A stretch of DNA of 44,007 nucleotides from Candidatus Freyrarchaeum guaymasense (lineage in GTDB: Archaea > Asgardarchaeota > Jordarchaeia > Jordarchaeales > Freyrarchaeaceae): the NCBI GenBank assembly GCA_030587405.1, contig JAUQZD010000053.1, forward strand, positions 1 through 44,007, given 5' to 3'. Under the pieces are notes generated by a model that saw nothing but the letters and a program-made list of their open reading frames with translations, had not been told where the DNA came from and did not search any database. Shown one piece after another: positions 24,628 through 32,146 of this stretch. How positions within the stretch are numbered: the first letter of the stretch is position 1; every line of letters begins with the position of its first letter. Both the position numbers and the translations under genes were made by a program.

Positions 24628-26999
24628 AGTTTGGCTTGCCTAGCTGCCTTCTTCTTTAGGAGTGCGTCTTCTTTGATCCCGAAATGTTCTAGTACTCTCA
24701 TGGCTGCCGGGATTACTTGGTTGTGGATGTAATAGTCGGAGTCCACTTCTTCCGGCTTAACTAGGCTGTAGGGGTACGCTCTGTCGGATATTTTCCCCTC
24801 CCCTCTGACTACAACGTAGCCTACCTTGGAACCTGCCTCCAGCCTGCCTCCAGCCTTAACAAGCCTCATGGCGGCTACTATGTGGGGGGCTTTAACCTTG
24901 TATTCTCTTGGGGATTTGGCCAAGGTTTCCCAGATGACAAGCTTCTCAAGTGGAATGGCTCCGCTGGAAAGACTGGCTATAACGTCCCTTACGTAATCTA
25001 CTGCTTCGTCCACGTCCCCGCTCCGCAGGACTATGCCTATGACTTTCTCCTGCACCTCCCTAGCTATTTCAGGCCAGTCCCCCCTGACGACCTCGAACCC
25101 CACTATGTCCAGTGAGCCGTCGTCTAGGAGGCCTGCGTAGCGCTTTTTAGCCCCCGAAAAGAACACCTTGGTGTAGAACTTGTCCGGCTTTATTTCTAGG
25201 CCAAAGGTTGACTCGACCTCACTGGTGAATGCTTCAACCTTCTCGGGAATGTTGAATATGAAGACGCTGTCCGTGTCGGCGTAGAGGACTGATAGCCCAT
25301 GCTTCCTAGCGATCTCTATCGCCTTCTTGATGGTCTCCCTGCCCCAGGCAGCCGTTGCCTCGGCTACGGGTTGAAGGTACCATCTCGCCCCGAGCCAGCC
25401 GCAGTACCCGTAGACCGCATTGGTCATTGTTTTGACAGCCTTCTGCCGCTCGTCGAGGAGGACGTAGTCGAGGCTGCCCGGCTCAACCATCTTCATTCGC
25501 TCCCTTATCTCGCGCCTCACACCTATGAGCTTCTCGAGGATCTTCTTGTAGAATCCTGAGGGGTGCCTCCTGAACCTGTGCCCCACCTCCGGGGCAACGT
25601 AGACCTCGTCTTCAGGGACTTCTTCACTAGGGGGGACGTAGGTGTCAGGCGAAACATTGTACTTTATCATTATGTTCGGGTACATGGAGGCGAAGTCTAG
25701 GACTGCCACGTCCTCGTAAACCCCGGGCTTAGGCTCTAGGACGTATCCTCCAACATAGGACCTTTTGGGCCTCTCTAGCCTGCTTGGCACCAACTCGCCG
25801 GCTGCGTGAGCCTCCCTCATAAGCATGTTTTCCACCCTGAAGCCGACTCCAGCCCTCATCACCTGGTCGAGGGGCATCCCTGTCACCTGCGCCATGGAAA
25901 ACGCGGTGTGCAGGAGCTTCCTTGCAACTCCGAGGATCAGTTCTACGTCGTGGCGTGACGACTCCATTATTTGGCCTCTCAGGGACTCGTCATCCCAGTA
26001 GCGTGGCACTTGGGTGAAGTCAACGCTTACCCTTGGCGTTTCGGCTTCAACTTTCAGGTAGTCGGCTATGTTTCTCAGAGTCTTCAGTTTAACTTCTGGC
26101 AGGACGCTGGCTACGTCGTAGAGGTCTACGTGGGCTCTTCCAACGACGGACACGTGTCCATAGACGCTCACGTGCGGCTCAGACCCGTCCCTGTTAATGG
26201 TGAGGGGAGTCTTCAGGTGGCTGGCACGCTTCATGAGGTATTGGAGGTCGAAGAAGTTGGAGTAGAATCCGACTACGACGTCTGGGTCGTAGCTGGAAAT
26301 GTAAGAGGTGAAGGATTCTAGTGCCTCCCTGTCATCGTGTCCATCGGCTTCAAACTGCCTGACCTCTCCGTCGCCTGTTATCGTGGATACGAGTACCACG
26401 GGGTCTTCCTCGGGATTCATGGCACCCGTCGGGCTGTAAACATCTATTTTAAATCCTACCAGTTTAAGGGTTGGGGGGCGACCCTCACCTGAGGGAGTTG
26501 GATGCGACTCCGCAACGTACACTTTGTAGCGTTCTCCTCCCTCCTCGTCCGCCTCAACGGTGTGCCAGCAGCATGGGGTTACACCCGTCACGTTCATGTA
26601 CTTCGTGTAGAACCTTATATCTGCTTCAAGGCATGCCTTGACCCCGGGAAGCTTCCCAAGCTTCTTTGCGTACTGGGATGCGTAGTCGGGGTCTTCGAAG
26701 GAAACCTTAAGGGCCTGTGTAGGCTTGCCGAGGAAAAGACGGTCTACAACCTCGACGCTGGTTATAGGGGATGCCTCTATGGATGAAACCTTAACAGCGT
26801 CTACGACGGATTCGGCTGACACGCCATCCTTAAGGAGGATGTAAAGGTGAGGTTTAAACGAGCGGTCTATAACTAAAACGCGATCGCCTTTATCGTCAAT
26901 CCCCCAGAGGAGGACTTCAGGACTCCTCCCGGTCTTTTGCCCGACGTCCAGAACCCAGAATGAAAGCTTCAACAGAAACCCCCCGGGAACCTCCAACAT
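24621..26999 (-). CDS. polB: Family B DNA polymerase with altered exonuclease motifs
   Basis: 792 residues with an intact polymerase centre: motif A LDFASMYPNIMIKYN (Asp435), motif B KTMTNAVYGY (about 523-532), motif C YADTDS (Asp575, Asp577) and a downstream KKRYAGL. The proofreading domain is present but changed: Exo I reads FKIDVY where active enzymes have F-D-I-E (K184, D186), Exo II reads FYSNFFD with Tyr for Asn at 246 but Asp251 kept, and Exo III SSRHD lacks the Tyr (Ser347) but keeps Asp351. Proofreading is probably weak or lost. The ATG at 26999 lies about 26 nt after the centre of a TATA box (27020-27030) with no ribosome site, suggesting a leaderless message. Confidence 0.93.
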   Translation of the reverse strand: MLEVPGGFLLKLSFWVLDVGQKTGRSPEVLLWGIDDKGDRVLVIDRSFKPHLYILLKDGVSAESVVDAVKVSSIEASPITSVEVVDRLFLGKPTQALKVSFEDPDYASQYAKKLGKLPGVKACLEADIRFYTKYMNVTGVTPCCWHTVEADEEGGERYKVYVAESHPTPSGEGRPPTLKLVGFKIDVYSPTGAMNPEEDPVVLVSTITGDGEVRQFEADGHDDREALESFTSYISSYDPDVVVGFYSNFFDLQYLMKRASHLKTPLTINRDGSEPHVSVYGHVSVVGRAHVDLYDVASVLPEVKLKTLRNIADYLKVEAETPRVSVDFTQVPRYWDDESLRGQIMESSRHDVELILGVARKLLHTAFSMAQVTGMPLDQVMRAGVGFRVENMLMREAHAAGELVPSRLERPKRSYVGGYVLEPKPGVYEDVAVLDFASMYPNIMIKYNVSPDTYVPPSEEVPEDEVYVAPEVGHRFRRHPSGFYKKILEKLIGVRREIRERMKMVEPGSLDYVLLDERQKAVKTMTNAVYGYCGWLGARWYLQPVAEATAAWGRETIKKAIEIARKHGLSVLYADTDSVFIFNIPEKVEAFTSEVESTFGLEIKPDKFYTKVFFSGAKKRYAGLLDDGSLDIVGFEVVRGDWPEIAREVQEKVIGIVLRSGDVDEAVDYVRDVIASLSSGAIPLEKLVIWETLAKSPREYKVKAPHIVAAMRLVKAGGRLEAGSKVGYVVVRGEGKISDRAYPYSLVKPEEVDSDYYIHNQVIPAAMRVLEHFGIKEDALLKKKAARQAKLF

Positions 27000-27019
27000 T
27001 GAAAGAGGAAGAAAGGGAA

Positions 27020-27030
27020 AATAAATTTTA
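27020..27030 (-). promoter_or_regulatory. TATA box, probable leaderless promoter of polB
   Basis: Minus strand TAAAATTTAT, centred about 26 nt from the ATG at 26999, the spacing expected if transcription begins at the start codon itself. Confidence 0.55.
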
Positions 27031-27322
27031 GCGTTGCAAGGTGGAGTGGCGTCTGCTCCGTTACTGTTGACTGGTCATGAGGAGTTCATGGAAAGGGGGT
27101 TTCCTTTGCATCATCGGGAATTTATGGTGGGATCGTCGCTCGCTTGGTGAAAGGGTCGTTAGGGCCTGTCTTCCTTCACTATTTTCAGTTTTCTCTTCGG
27201 CGACCCATTTCTCTTCCTGCAACTTCTTTCGGTTTCTTCGGTGATGGGGACTGTTTTTGGTGTTGTGAAGCGTGGGAAACTTAAAAACTTCTAGCTTCAA
27301 AGTTTTAATTGGGTGTTCTGCT
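27031..27322. other. Intergenic region with antitoxin promoter
   Basis: No gene. The distal part contains CTTAAAAACT (27280-27289), a TATA-like box predicting a start near 27311, twelve bases before the TTG of the first antitoxin. Confidence 0.4.
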
Positions 27323-27553
27323 TTGGATGACGAGGATAGGATGCTGGAGGATGAGGCTGAGAGGGAAGTTAGGAGGAAGCATGCTGACTGGGCGTTCATA
27401 GAAGCGCAACCTCCGAAGGTGAGGGTAGCGTTAAAGCTGTACGTGGAAACGGGAGATGTTTACAAGGCTTCACGGCTTGCCGGGTTAACAGTGGAGGAAT
27501 TTAACGAGCTTAGGATTAGGGCTAGGATTCCCGTTGTGGTGTGGAGGGATTAG
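27323..27553 (+). CDS. PIN-toxin antitoxin-like protein, copy 1
   Basis: A 76-residue acidic, helical protein: MDDEDRMLEDEAEREVRRKH, ADWAFIEAQPPKVRVALKLY, ETGDVYKASRLAGLTVEEF. The C-terminal half looks like a helix-turn-helix (DVYKASRLAGLTVEEFNEL), so it could bind its own promoter. It directly precedes a PIN-domain gene (19 bp gap) and a second, very similar copy follows that gene, which marks it as an antitoxin. TTG 27323 was chosen over the frame opening at 27272 because GGGTG precedes it and the predicted transcript starts near 27311. Confidence 0.65.
   Translation: MDDEDRMLEDEAEREVRRKHADWAFIEAQPPKVRVALKLYVETGDVYKASRLAGLTVEEFNELRIRARIPVVVWRD
27346..27411 (+). repeat. 66-bp exact direct repeat, copy 1
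   Basis: Bases 27346-27411 are identical to 28073-28138, 727 bp apart, and lie inside the two antitoxin genes. Sequence outside this block is clearly diverged, so the block looks recently copied or converted. Confidence 0.9.
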
Positions 27554-27572
27554 GCTGCTAGTGGTGGTATAA

Positions 27573-28079
27573 TTGCTATGCAGCGTGGACACTTGTTTCC
27601 TGATTGATTGGGCTAAGTATAGGAGGAGAGACATTCTCCAAGGGGTTTTCGAGGCTGCGTATGTTACTCGGGACGTTCTAGATGAGGCTAGAACTGAGGC
27701 TACTCTTTCCTACATTGGAGATTTGCTGGCTGATGGGTTCCTAGCCTTTTACCCTTTGATGGAGGATGTTACCTCTCTCGTGAGGGAGATCGTTGCTGTT
27801 TCGATAAGGGATCCTAGAATTAGGACAATTGATCCCCCTGAAGCATTGCCTTAGCGATAGCCGTTAAGGAAGAATGCATATGTCTAACAGAGAATAAAGG
27901 TGTGCTCCGCCTATCAGAGCTGTACAGGGACAGGTTTAACGTTGAGGTTTGGAGAAGCTACGAAGTGCTAAAAAGGGCTTATAAGATAGGATTAATAGAA
28001 AGCTTGGAGGAGGAGATTAGGGCGTATGAGGAGGACACGGGACATCTTTTCCCGCGAAGAAGAGTGGAGAAAGGAGGAT
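27573..28079 (+). pseudogene. PIN-domain toxin with single-base frameshift
   Basis: The first 90 residues (LCSVDTCFLIDWAKYRRRDI, YVTRDVLDEARTEATLSYI, VREIVAVSIRDPRIRTIDP) contain the N-terminal Asp and the middle Glu of a PIN ribonuclease. The frame stops at 27854, but the expected continuation appears one base over: ALAIAVKEE, CICLTENKGVLRLSELY, NVEVWRSYEVLKRAYKIGLI, ending at 28079. Restoring one G in GCATTGCCTTAG (about 27843-27854) rejoins it. The active-site Asp of the last motif is replaced in the visible text by ENKG. TTG start behind GGTGG. It lies between two antitoxin copies. Confidence 0.78.
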
Positions 28080-28277
28080 GAGGCTGAGAGGGAAGTTAGG
28101 AGGAAGCATGCTGACTGGGCGTTCATAGAAGCGCAACCCTCAAGAGTGAAAGCGGCGTTGAAGCTGTATGTGGAGACCGGGGATCTAAGGTTAGCTCAGA
28201 GAATAGCGGGAATGGGGTTAGAGGAATTTATAGAAACACTTCTTAATGCGAAGATCCCTCGAGTGACCTTTATTTGA
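28026..28277 (+). CDS. PIN-toxin antitoxin-like protein, copy 2
   Basis: An 83-residue paralogue of the protein at 27323-27553. The first 17 residues differ (MRRTRDIFSREEEWRK), the next 22 are identical at the DNA level (66 bp), and the tail diverges again (LRLAQRIAGMGLEEFIETL), keeping the helix-turn-helix pattern. Its start lies inside the 3' end of the PIN relic, the overlap typical of toxin-antitoxin operons, with GGAGGAGGAG upstream. It may have belonged to a second, lost toxin. Confidence 0.65.
   Translation: MRRTRDIFSREEEWRKEDEAEREVRRKHADWAFIEAQPSRVKAALKLYVETGDLRLAQRIAGMGLEEFIETLLNAKIPRVTFI
28073..28138 (+). repeat. 66-bp exact direct repeat, copy 2
   Basis: Identical to 27346-27411. 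Recombination between the copies would delete the PIN gene and fuse the two antitoxins into one. Confidence 0.9.
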
Positions 28278-28455
28278 ACCTCGCAAGAAGACCCTAGAAA
28301 GCGTGGGAATGAATTGCGGTTAAAATCCAAATTTCCTTCCCAATAGTTTTTGGAATGTTCCCGCGCGAAAGAACGTTCAAGTAAACGGTTGTAGAAGGTT
28401 TTCAAGCTTAATAGAAAGAAGGTTTTAGCCCCAAACAGGAGTCCTGATGAATATT

Positions 28456-28685
28456 TTAGGGTTCACGGTTAATAAACCTTCATAGTCAAATGTGAGTTTT
28501 GGTCTATCAGGCGTTTCCCCGTCATCGAGGTTAAAGCCTCTGATAGGGCTTTCGGGTAACCTCCTGAGCCCCGCATCCGAAGGTTCAGGACGGCTACAAC
28601 ATCCCTATCAAGGACTAAACAGCATTTTTTGCATTTCATTAGCCTGCCCTCATAGGTCGCCATGCGACCAGAGCAGAGGGGGCAC
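28456..28685 (-). pseudogene. Solo tnpB 3' end (guide-RNA end), type A/B
   Basis: About 230 bp closely matching the right end of the element at 13798-15130: zinc-finger codons (GRMATYEGRLMKCKKC), LDRDVVAVLNLRM, then SMTGKRLIDQN and the terminal GTGAACCC. Nothing of the nuclease body remains; similarity stops at about 28685. Against the full copy, the inner stem has changed from GGCCGC/GCGGCC to GGTCGC/GCGACC (28655-28669), a paired change preserving the hairpin. It could be a free-standing guide-RNA gene or just debris. Confidence 0.72.
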
Positions 28686-28816
28686 CTTTATTTTCCTGCC
28701 AAAAACCTGCTTGAGAGCCGCCATGACCCTCGCAACCTCGGACGCCTTGCGAAGCAGTTAAATATTTGGTAGGTGTTTGTGGGTGCTGGTTTGGCCATGG
28801 GGTGGCCTATGAGGGT

Positions 28817-28947
28817 GGAGTCTTCGGACGGGGGGCTCCGGGGCTACCCTGAAAGCACCATTAGAGGCGCATGCTTCGATGACGGGGAAACGCTTGACAG
28901 ACCAAAACCCACACTACCCATAAAAGCCTATCAAGCGTGAACCCCTT
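28817..28947 (+). pseudogene. Solo tnpB 3' end, shortest copy, opposite strand
   Basis: About 130 bp on the plus strand match the last third of the same right end: GGSGATLKAPLEAHASMTGK, then the conserved GACGGGGAAACGC, CCCATAAAAGCCTATCAAGCGTGAACCCC. The hairpin CATTAGAGGC-GCAT-GCTTCGATG is kept through G-T pairs. The right boundary (about 28947) is exactly where the vapC gene on the other strand is cut off. Confidence 0.72.
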
Positions 28948-29096
28948 CCTTCCCCTCGCCCTTAAAACTGCCTGGAATTCGAAGAGCGCCGTGTCAGGGA
29001 CCTTCAAGTTCCTCATAGATAATGTCGCCAACGCCTTCTTATGCCTTCCATCCTTCGGGTTCAACGCAAAAGTAGTTCGGTGTCGGCTACGGGCAA
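28948..29096 (-). pseudogene. vapC (PIN toxin) N-terminal fragment
   Basis: Starting at TTG 29096, four bases into the stop region of the antitoxin gene (TAAATTG), the frame reads LPVADTELL, then after a one-base loss in a T run near 29065 continues FALNPKDGRHKKALATL and VPDTALFEFQAVLRARGRK. This is the N-terminal third of a VapC PIN toxin (Asp of VADTE). It ends at the right end of the solo tnpB element, so about 80-100 residues are gone. Together with the intact antitoxin it is a decapitated VapBC pair. Confidence 0.72.
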
Positions 29097-29097
29097 T

Positions 29098-29337
29098 TTA
29101 ACACTCATCCTCCAGCCATTTCTCAGCTTTTACCTCGTCAACTTTCTCCCTATAGGGTTCACCGATGACCTCGGCTAAGACGCGGAATGGGTCTGACGAA
29201 GCCTTCTCGATCATGATCTTGTCTCCTTCAACACGCACCCTGAGGAGGTCTCCTTCCTTGATTCCAACTTTCCTCCTGATACGTGACGGTATTACAACAA
29301 TGTTCTTTTTTCCAACCTTTATCGTTTCTTCCGACAT
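29098..29337 (-). CDS. AbrB/VapB-type antitoxin
   Basis: A 79-residue AbrB-family protein: beta-hairpin core VGKKNIVVIPSRIRRKVGIK followed by EGDLLRVRVEGDKIMIEKAS, the swapped-hairpin DNA-binding fold, then an acidic helical tail (EVKAEKWLEDEC) that would neutralise the toxin. The gene is intact although its vapC partner is destroyed, so it is an orphan antitoxin, possibly still repressing its own promoter. Start ATG 29337 fits the family N-terminus. Confidence 0.85.
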   Translation of the reverse strand: MSEETIKVGKKNIVVIPSRIRRKVGIKEGDLLRVRVEGDKIMIEKASSDPFRVLAEVIGEPYREKVDEVKAEKWLEDEC

Positions 29338-29482
29338 TACAATTCATCAGAAAAATTTTAAACAAAGAAAATATAAAGTCTTCCCGGTTAACGAGCCGGT
29401 TGGAAACGATGGCTTCAACCTGTTGACCCTTGCTTTAAATGAAGCGGACGAAAGCCTAAGCCTCGAAAGGCTATAGCCTCGA

Positions 29483-30247
29483 TTAAATGTGCCCGCTTAC
29501 GCTTCCATCCTTTCCCTGCTCGATGATTATGTTGCCTTCCTCGTCGACGTAGCCGACCTGCCTGGCTGGAATACCCATCCACACCGTTCTCGGAGGAATC
29601 CTCGTCTTTTTGGGTATAAGGGACATGGCTGCCACTACAGCCCCGTCCCCTATCTCAACCCCGGGCAGAACTATCGTGTTTCCCCCTATCAGAACGTTCC
29701 TGCCTATCTTAACCCTTCCAATGTATATTTTCTTGCCGTCGAGGGCATGCCCTGAAATTATTGAGCCGCCTCCTGCAACAGACCCCTCACCCATCTCAAC
29801 CAAAGGCGGGTCTATAACGGATGAGGCTATAGCGTTCCTGCCGATCCTAGCCCCCAGAATCCTGAGGACGTGGCTTGCAAGCCCAGGCTGACCTAAGGGT
29901 AGAAAACCCACAAGGTAGCGTCCCATAGACGTCAGGGACGCGTTAAGCATCCAGCTCCCAACGTTTGGGTTAGCTGGGTCCATCTCGTAGTATCCCTCCT
30001 CAACAGGCCTAAGAGAAGCCCTGATCAAGCCTAAGGCTATAAGGTTGAAGACCCACTTCGCCACCAAGTACACGAAAGGCGTCAGAGCAATCCAAACATA
30101 CAAGGGTAAGCTGGGAGCTAGCAAGTATGCAACGTAGCAAAAGGCTAAAACAACCGGGAAGGCTCCAAGAGCCGAACCGCACAAAACACCGTAAAGCCTG
30201 GCAGTAACGTTCGGAGCCCTACCTCCACTCTTAACCTCAGCATCCAT
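29483..30247 (-). CDS. Membrane-anchored hexapeptide-repeat acyltransferase
   Basis: 254 residues. Two hydrophobic segments (LYGVLCGSALGAFPVVLAFC; VWIALTPFVYLVAKWVFNLI) anchor the N-terminus. Residues about 125-225 carry left-handed beta-helix repeats (IGRNAIASSVI, YIGRVKIGRNVLIGGNTIVL, GVEIGDGAVVAAMSLIPKKT, VWMGIPARQVG), as in O-acetyl transferases such as those acting on sugars or maltose. Acyl-CoA dependent transfer at the membrane, perhaps on lipid- or glycan-linked substrates, is inferred from the fold. ATG start 7 nt after GGAGGG. Confidence 0.8.
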   Translation of the reverse strand: MDAEVKSGGRAPNVTARLYGVLCGSALGAFPVVLAFCYVAYLLAPSLPLYVWIALTPFVYLVAKWVFNLIALGLIRASLRPVEEGYYEMDPANPNVGSWMLNASLTSMGRYLVGFLPLGQPGLASHVLRILGARIGRNAIASSVIDPPLVEMGEGSVAGGGSIISGHALDGKKIYIGRVKIGRNVLIGGNTIVLPGVEIGDGAVVAAMSLIPKKTRIPPRTVWMGIPARQVGYVDEEGNIIIEQGKDGSVSGHI

Positions 30248-30351
30248 CCATCAGCCCTCCATCAATCCGTCAAACGCACTAAAAACCATATAAACTAATA
30301 ACACTTACTAAACGCTCAAAAGCCCGGTCTTGGAGTAACCATAAATGCTTT

Positions 30352-30369
30352 CATCACCCCAAAGTGATG
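30352..30369. other. Intergenic hairpin
   Basis: CATCAC-CCCAAA-GTGATG, a perfect 6-bp stem in a 270-bp gap (30248-30517) that holds no supportable gene. It could be part of a degraded insertion-element end or a terminator; there is no T run after it on the plus strand. Confidence 0.4.
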
Positions 30370-30517
30370 GGGTAAGCAGTAGGCTACCACCACCCAAACG
30401 AGGATTCACTAGTGTGGCGGCACAATGGAGACCGTAACTAACATAACCAGAAGGCGTTAAATTCTTCCATGAAGGAACTAGAGAATTCTGGGGGTTTACG
30501 TTTAGGGAGGTTCCCAT

Positions 30518-31303
30518 TTGGGTTGCCCTTGCTACGTGGCTCTCGGCGACAGCATGATCATCGACTACTACGCTGGCGGGCCTGGCTGGGGTGCCGCTTC
30601 CCTTCTCTACAGGAACTTGGATGATGTGTACCCTGAGTTTAAAGGTAAGGATCTTTTGAGCCTCATACCCGACCTTAAAAACTATAATTTGGCTACTGAT
30701 GGAGCGACAACCTACACGGTTATGCACTGGCAGCTTCCCAAGGTTCCGTCAGGACCAGACTACCCCGTGGTGGTTATCGTAACCGTGGGTGGAAACGACC
30801 TGCTGTCAAGGTACAGGGTGGGCTTCAGGGAGGGTGTTGAGGAAAGCTACAGGTTCAAGGAAAGGCTCAGGAAGTTATTCTCATCCTTGCTAAGGATGGT
30901 TTCCCCTATACGTCCAAGGATCTACGTTGGAAACATATATGATCCCAGCGATGGAACGGGGATGCTGGACGATGCAGGATGGTCTCCTTGGCCTGACGGG
31001 TTGAAGGTCTTGGCAGAGTGGAATGAAAGGATAAGCGAGGTGGCAGAAGAGTTCAGGCTAACCCTCGTCGACATCCACTCCCACTTCCTAGGGCATGGAA
31101 TGCACCACGACAACCCAGAAATTAAACATTACCGTCCGGAGGATCCAACCCTCTGGCTTAAACAGGTTATAGAGCCGAACTCGAGGGGCGCCCACGAGAT
31201 AAGGAGGCTTTTCTGGGAGGAAATATATAGGGACAGGGAGGAAATACTCCGGCTCGCAGGGAAGGTGAGGGGGGAGGGTGAGGGCCGCCTCCGGTGGCGG
31301 TGA
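30518..31303 (+). CDS. SGNH/GDSL-type hydrolase
   Basis: A 261-residue SGNH hydrolase. Block I is VALGDSM with the nucleophile Ser near residue 12; block III is TVGGNDLLS near 91-99; Asn and Gly oxyanion residues are in place. The last block is EPNSRGAHEIRRLFW, which keeps the His but lacks the usual Asp two residues before, so the triad may be Ser-His or use another acid. No signal peptide: intracellular esterase or deacylase by family. TTG start 8 nt after GGGAGG. The hexapeptide acyltransferase lies divergently upstream, so the two might add and remove acyl groups (inference). Confidence 0.82.
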   Translation: MGCPCYVALGDSMIIDYYAGGPGWGAASLLYRNLDDVYPEFKGKDLLSLIPDLKNYNLATDGATTYTVMHWQLPKVPSGPDYPVVVIVTVGGNDLLSRYRVGFREGVEESYRFKERLRKLFSSLLRMVSPIRPRIYVGNIYDPSDGTGMLDDAGWSPWPDGLKVLAEWNERISEVAEEFRLTLVDIHSHFLGHGMHHDNPEIKHYRPEDPTLWLKQVIEPNSRGAHEIRRLFWEEIYRDREEILRLAGKVRGEGEGRLRWR

Positions 31304-31331
31304 GGCGCAAGGAGGGTTCACGCCGCCTCCC

Positions 31332-31898
31332 TCAGGGCAGAATGAAGGATATTTCCTCGTGGCCTCCAATTACGTCTCCCTTCCGCGCCCACAGAAAAAG
31401 TATGTTCCCGTGTATCTCATACTCCATTAACGTTTTAACGTCGGCTATCTCCGTTCCGTCGGGGAATACCCATAATGCCTCACAGTCGTACTCCAGCTCT
31501 TCCTCCTCAGTCCACGTTGAGTACACGTTCATGCCAGGCTTCAAGTCCCCTCTAAACGCGATCACCCACATTATATACGGGTACTCGTCCTGCCCCCTAA
31601 ACTCTATGTCGGTGAACACCACCTCAGGGTAAACAGGCTGCCCATTAACCTCGTTCCTCTCCTCGTCAAGGAACCCTTGCATGTTTAACCAGAGCTTCTC
31701 CACCTCCTTAGCGTACTCGTCCAAGTTTCCTTCTAGTGAGGCGTAGTATCCTTCCGGGTCGTAATAGTCATATATCAGGACCTGATGGAACTCCCCTGTT
31801 TCGGACACGCTAAAGCAAGTGTACGCGTGTATGGGAACAACCTCGTCGCTTCTCCACTCCAACTCCACTTCCTCCCAAGGAAAGGGAAACTCTACCAC
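31332..31898 (-). CDS. Acidic hypothetical protein
   Basis: 188 residues, very acidic and aromatic (WEEVELEWRSDE, IYDYYDPEGYYASLEGNLDE, STWTEEEELEYDCEALWVF), mostly beta-strand by pattern, no family recognised and no signal peptide. GTG start at 31898 directly follows a TATA-like TTTTATAGGG, with no clear ribosome site. Convergent with the SGNH hydrolase, 28 bp apart. Confidence 0.6.
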   Translation of the reverse strand: MVEFPFPWEEVELEWRSDEVVPIHAYTCFSVSETGEFHQVLIYDYYDPEGYYASLEGNLDEYAKEVEKLWLNMQGFLDEERNEVNGQPVYPEVVFTDIEFRGQDEYPYIMWVIAFRGDLKPGMNVYSTWTEEEELEYDCEALWVFPDGTEIADVKTLMEYEIHGNILFLWARKGDVIGGHEEISFILP

Positions 31899-32100
31899 CC
31901 TATAAAATTTCCGTAAAATCCCAAGCTACTGCTGAGCGTGCAACATGGGATGGTAGCCCCCAACAAAACAGTGCTGGCTCTCCCTCTTGCTGGCTCTCCC
32001 TCTACCTCACACTATTTCTTTCACCTAGTATTCACCTTAAATTAATTTCCACAAGTCAATTTCCTATTAATTTTTTATAGCAGAAAGTTTAAATTTGCCT

Positions 32101-32110
32101 GTTTAAAATT
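32101..32110 (+). promoter_or_regulatory. TATA box for methyltransferase copy 2
   Basis: GTTTAAAATT, predicting a start near 32131. This lies after the ATG at 32126 and so supports the GTG at 32147 as the true start. Confidence 0.45.
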
Positions 32111-32146
32111 AGTCGTAATCTTCCCATGGTTTCAGGAGGGCGTTTG

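Noticed and set aside
28690..28755. Minus-strand segment LLRKASEVARVMAALKQVFG next to the solo tnpB end
   Set aside because: Looks helical and coding-like but is too short, without start or stop context, to assign.
29338..29482. Possible further tnpB tail (NEPVGNDGFNLLTLALNEAD)
   Set aside because: Reads like an element C-terminus but has neither the RMWG motif nor the GAACCCC end; not enough to call.
30352..30369. Inverted repeat as CRISPR repeat or terminator
   Set aside because: Occurs once; no spacers or second copy, and no T run.
30308..30727. Minus-strand frame of 139 codons
   Set aside because: Overlaps the clear SGNH hydrolase start on the other strand; only its last part is intergenic and matches no family I know.
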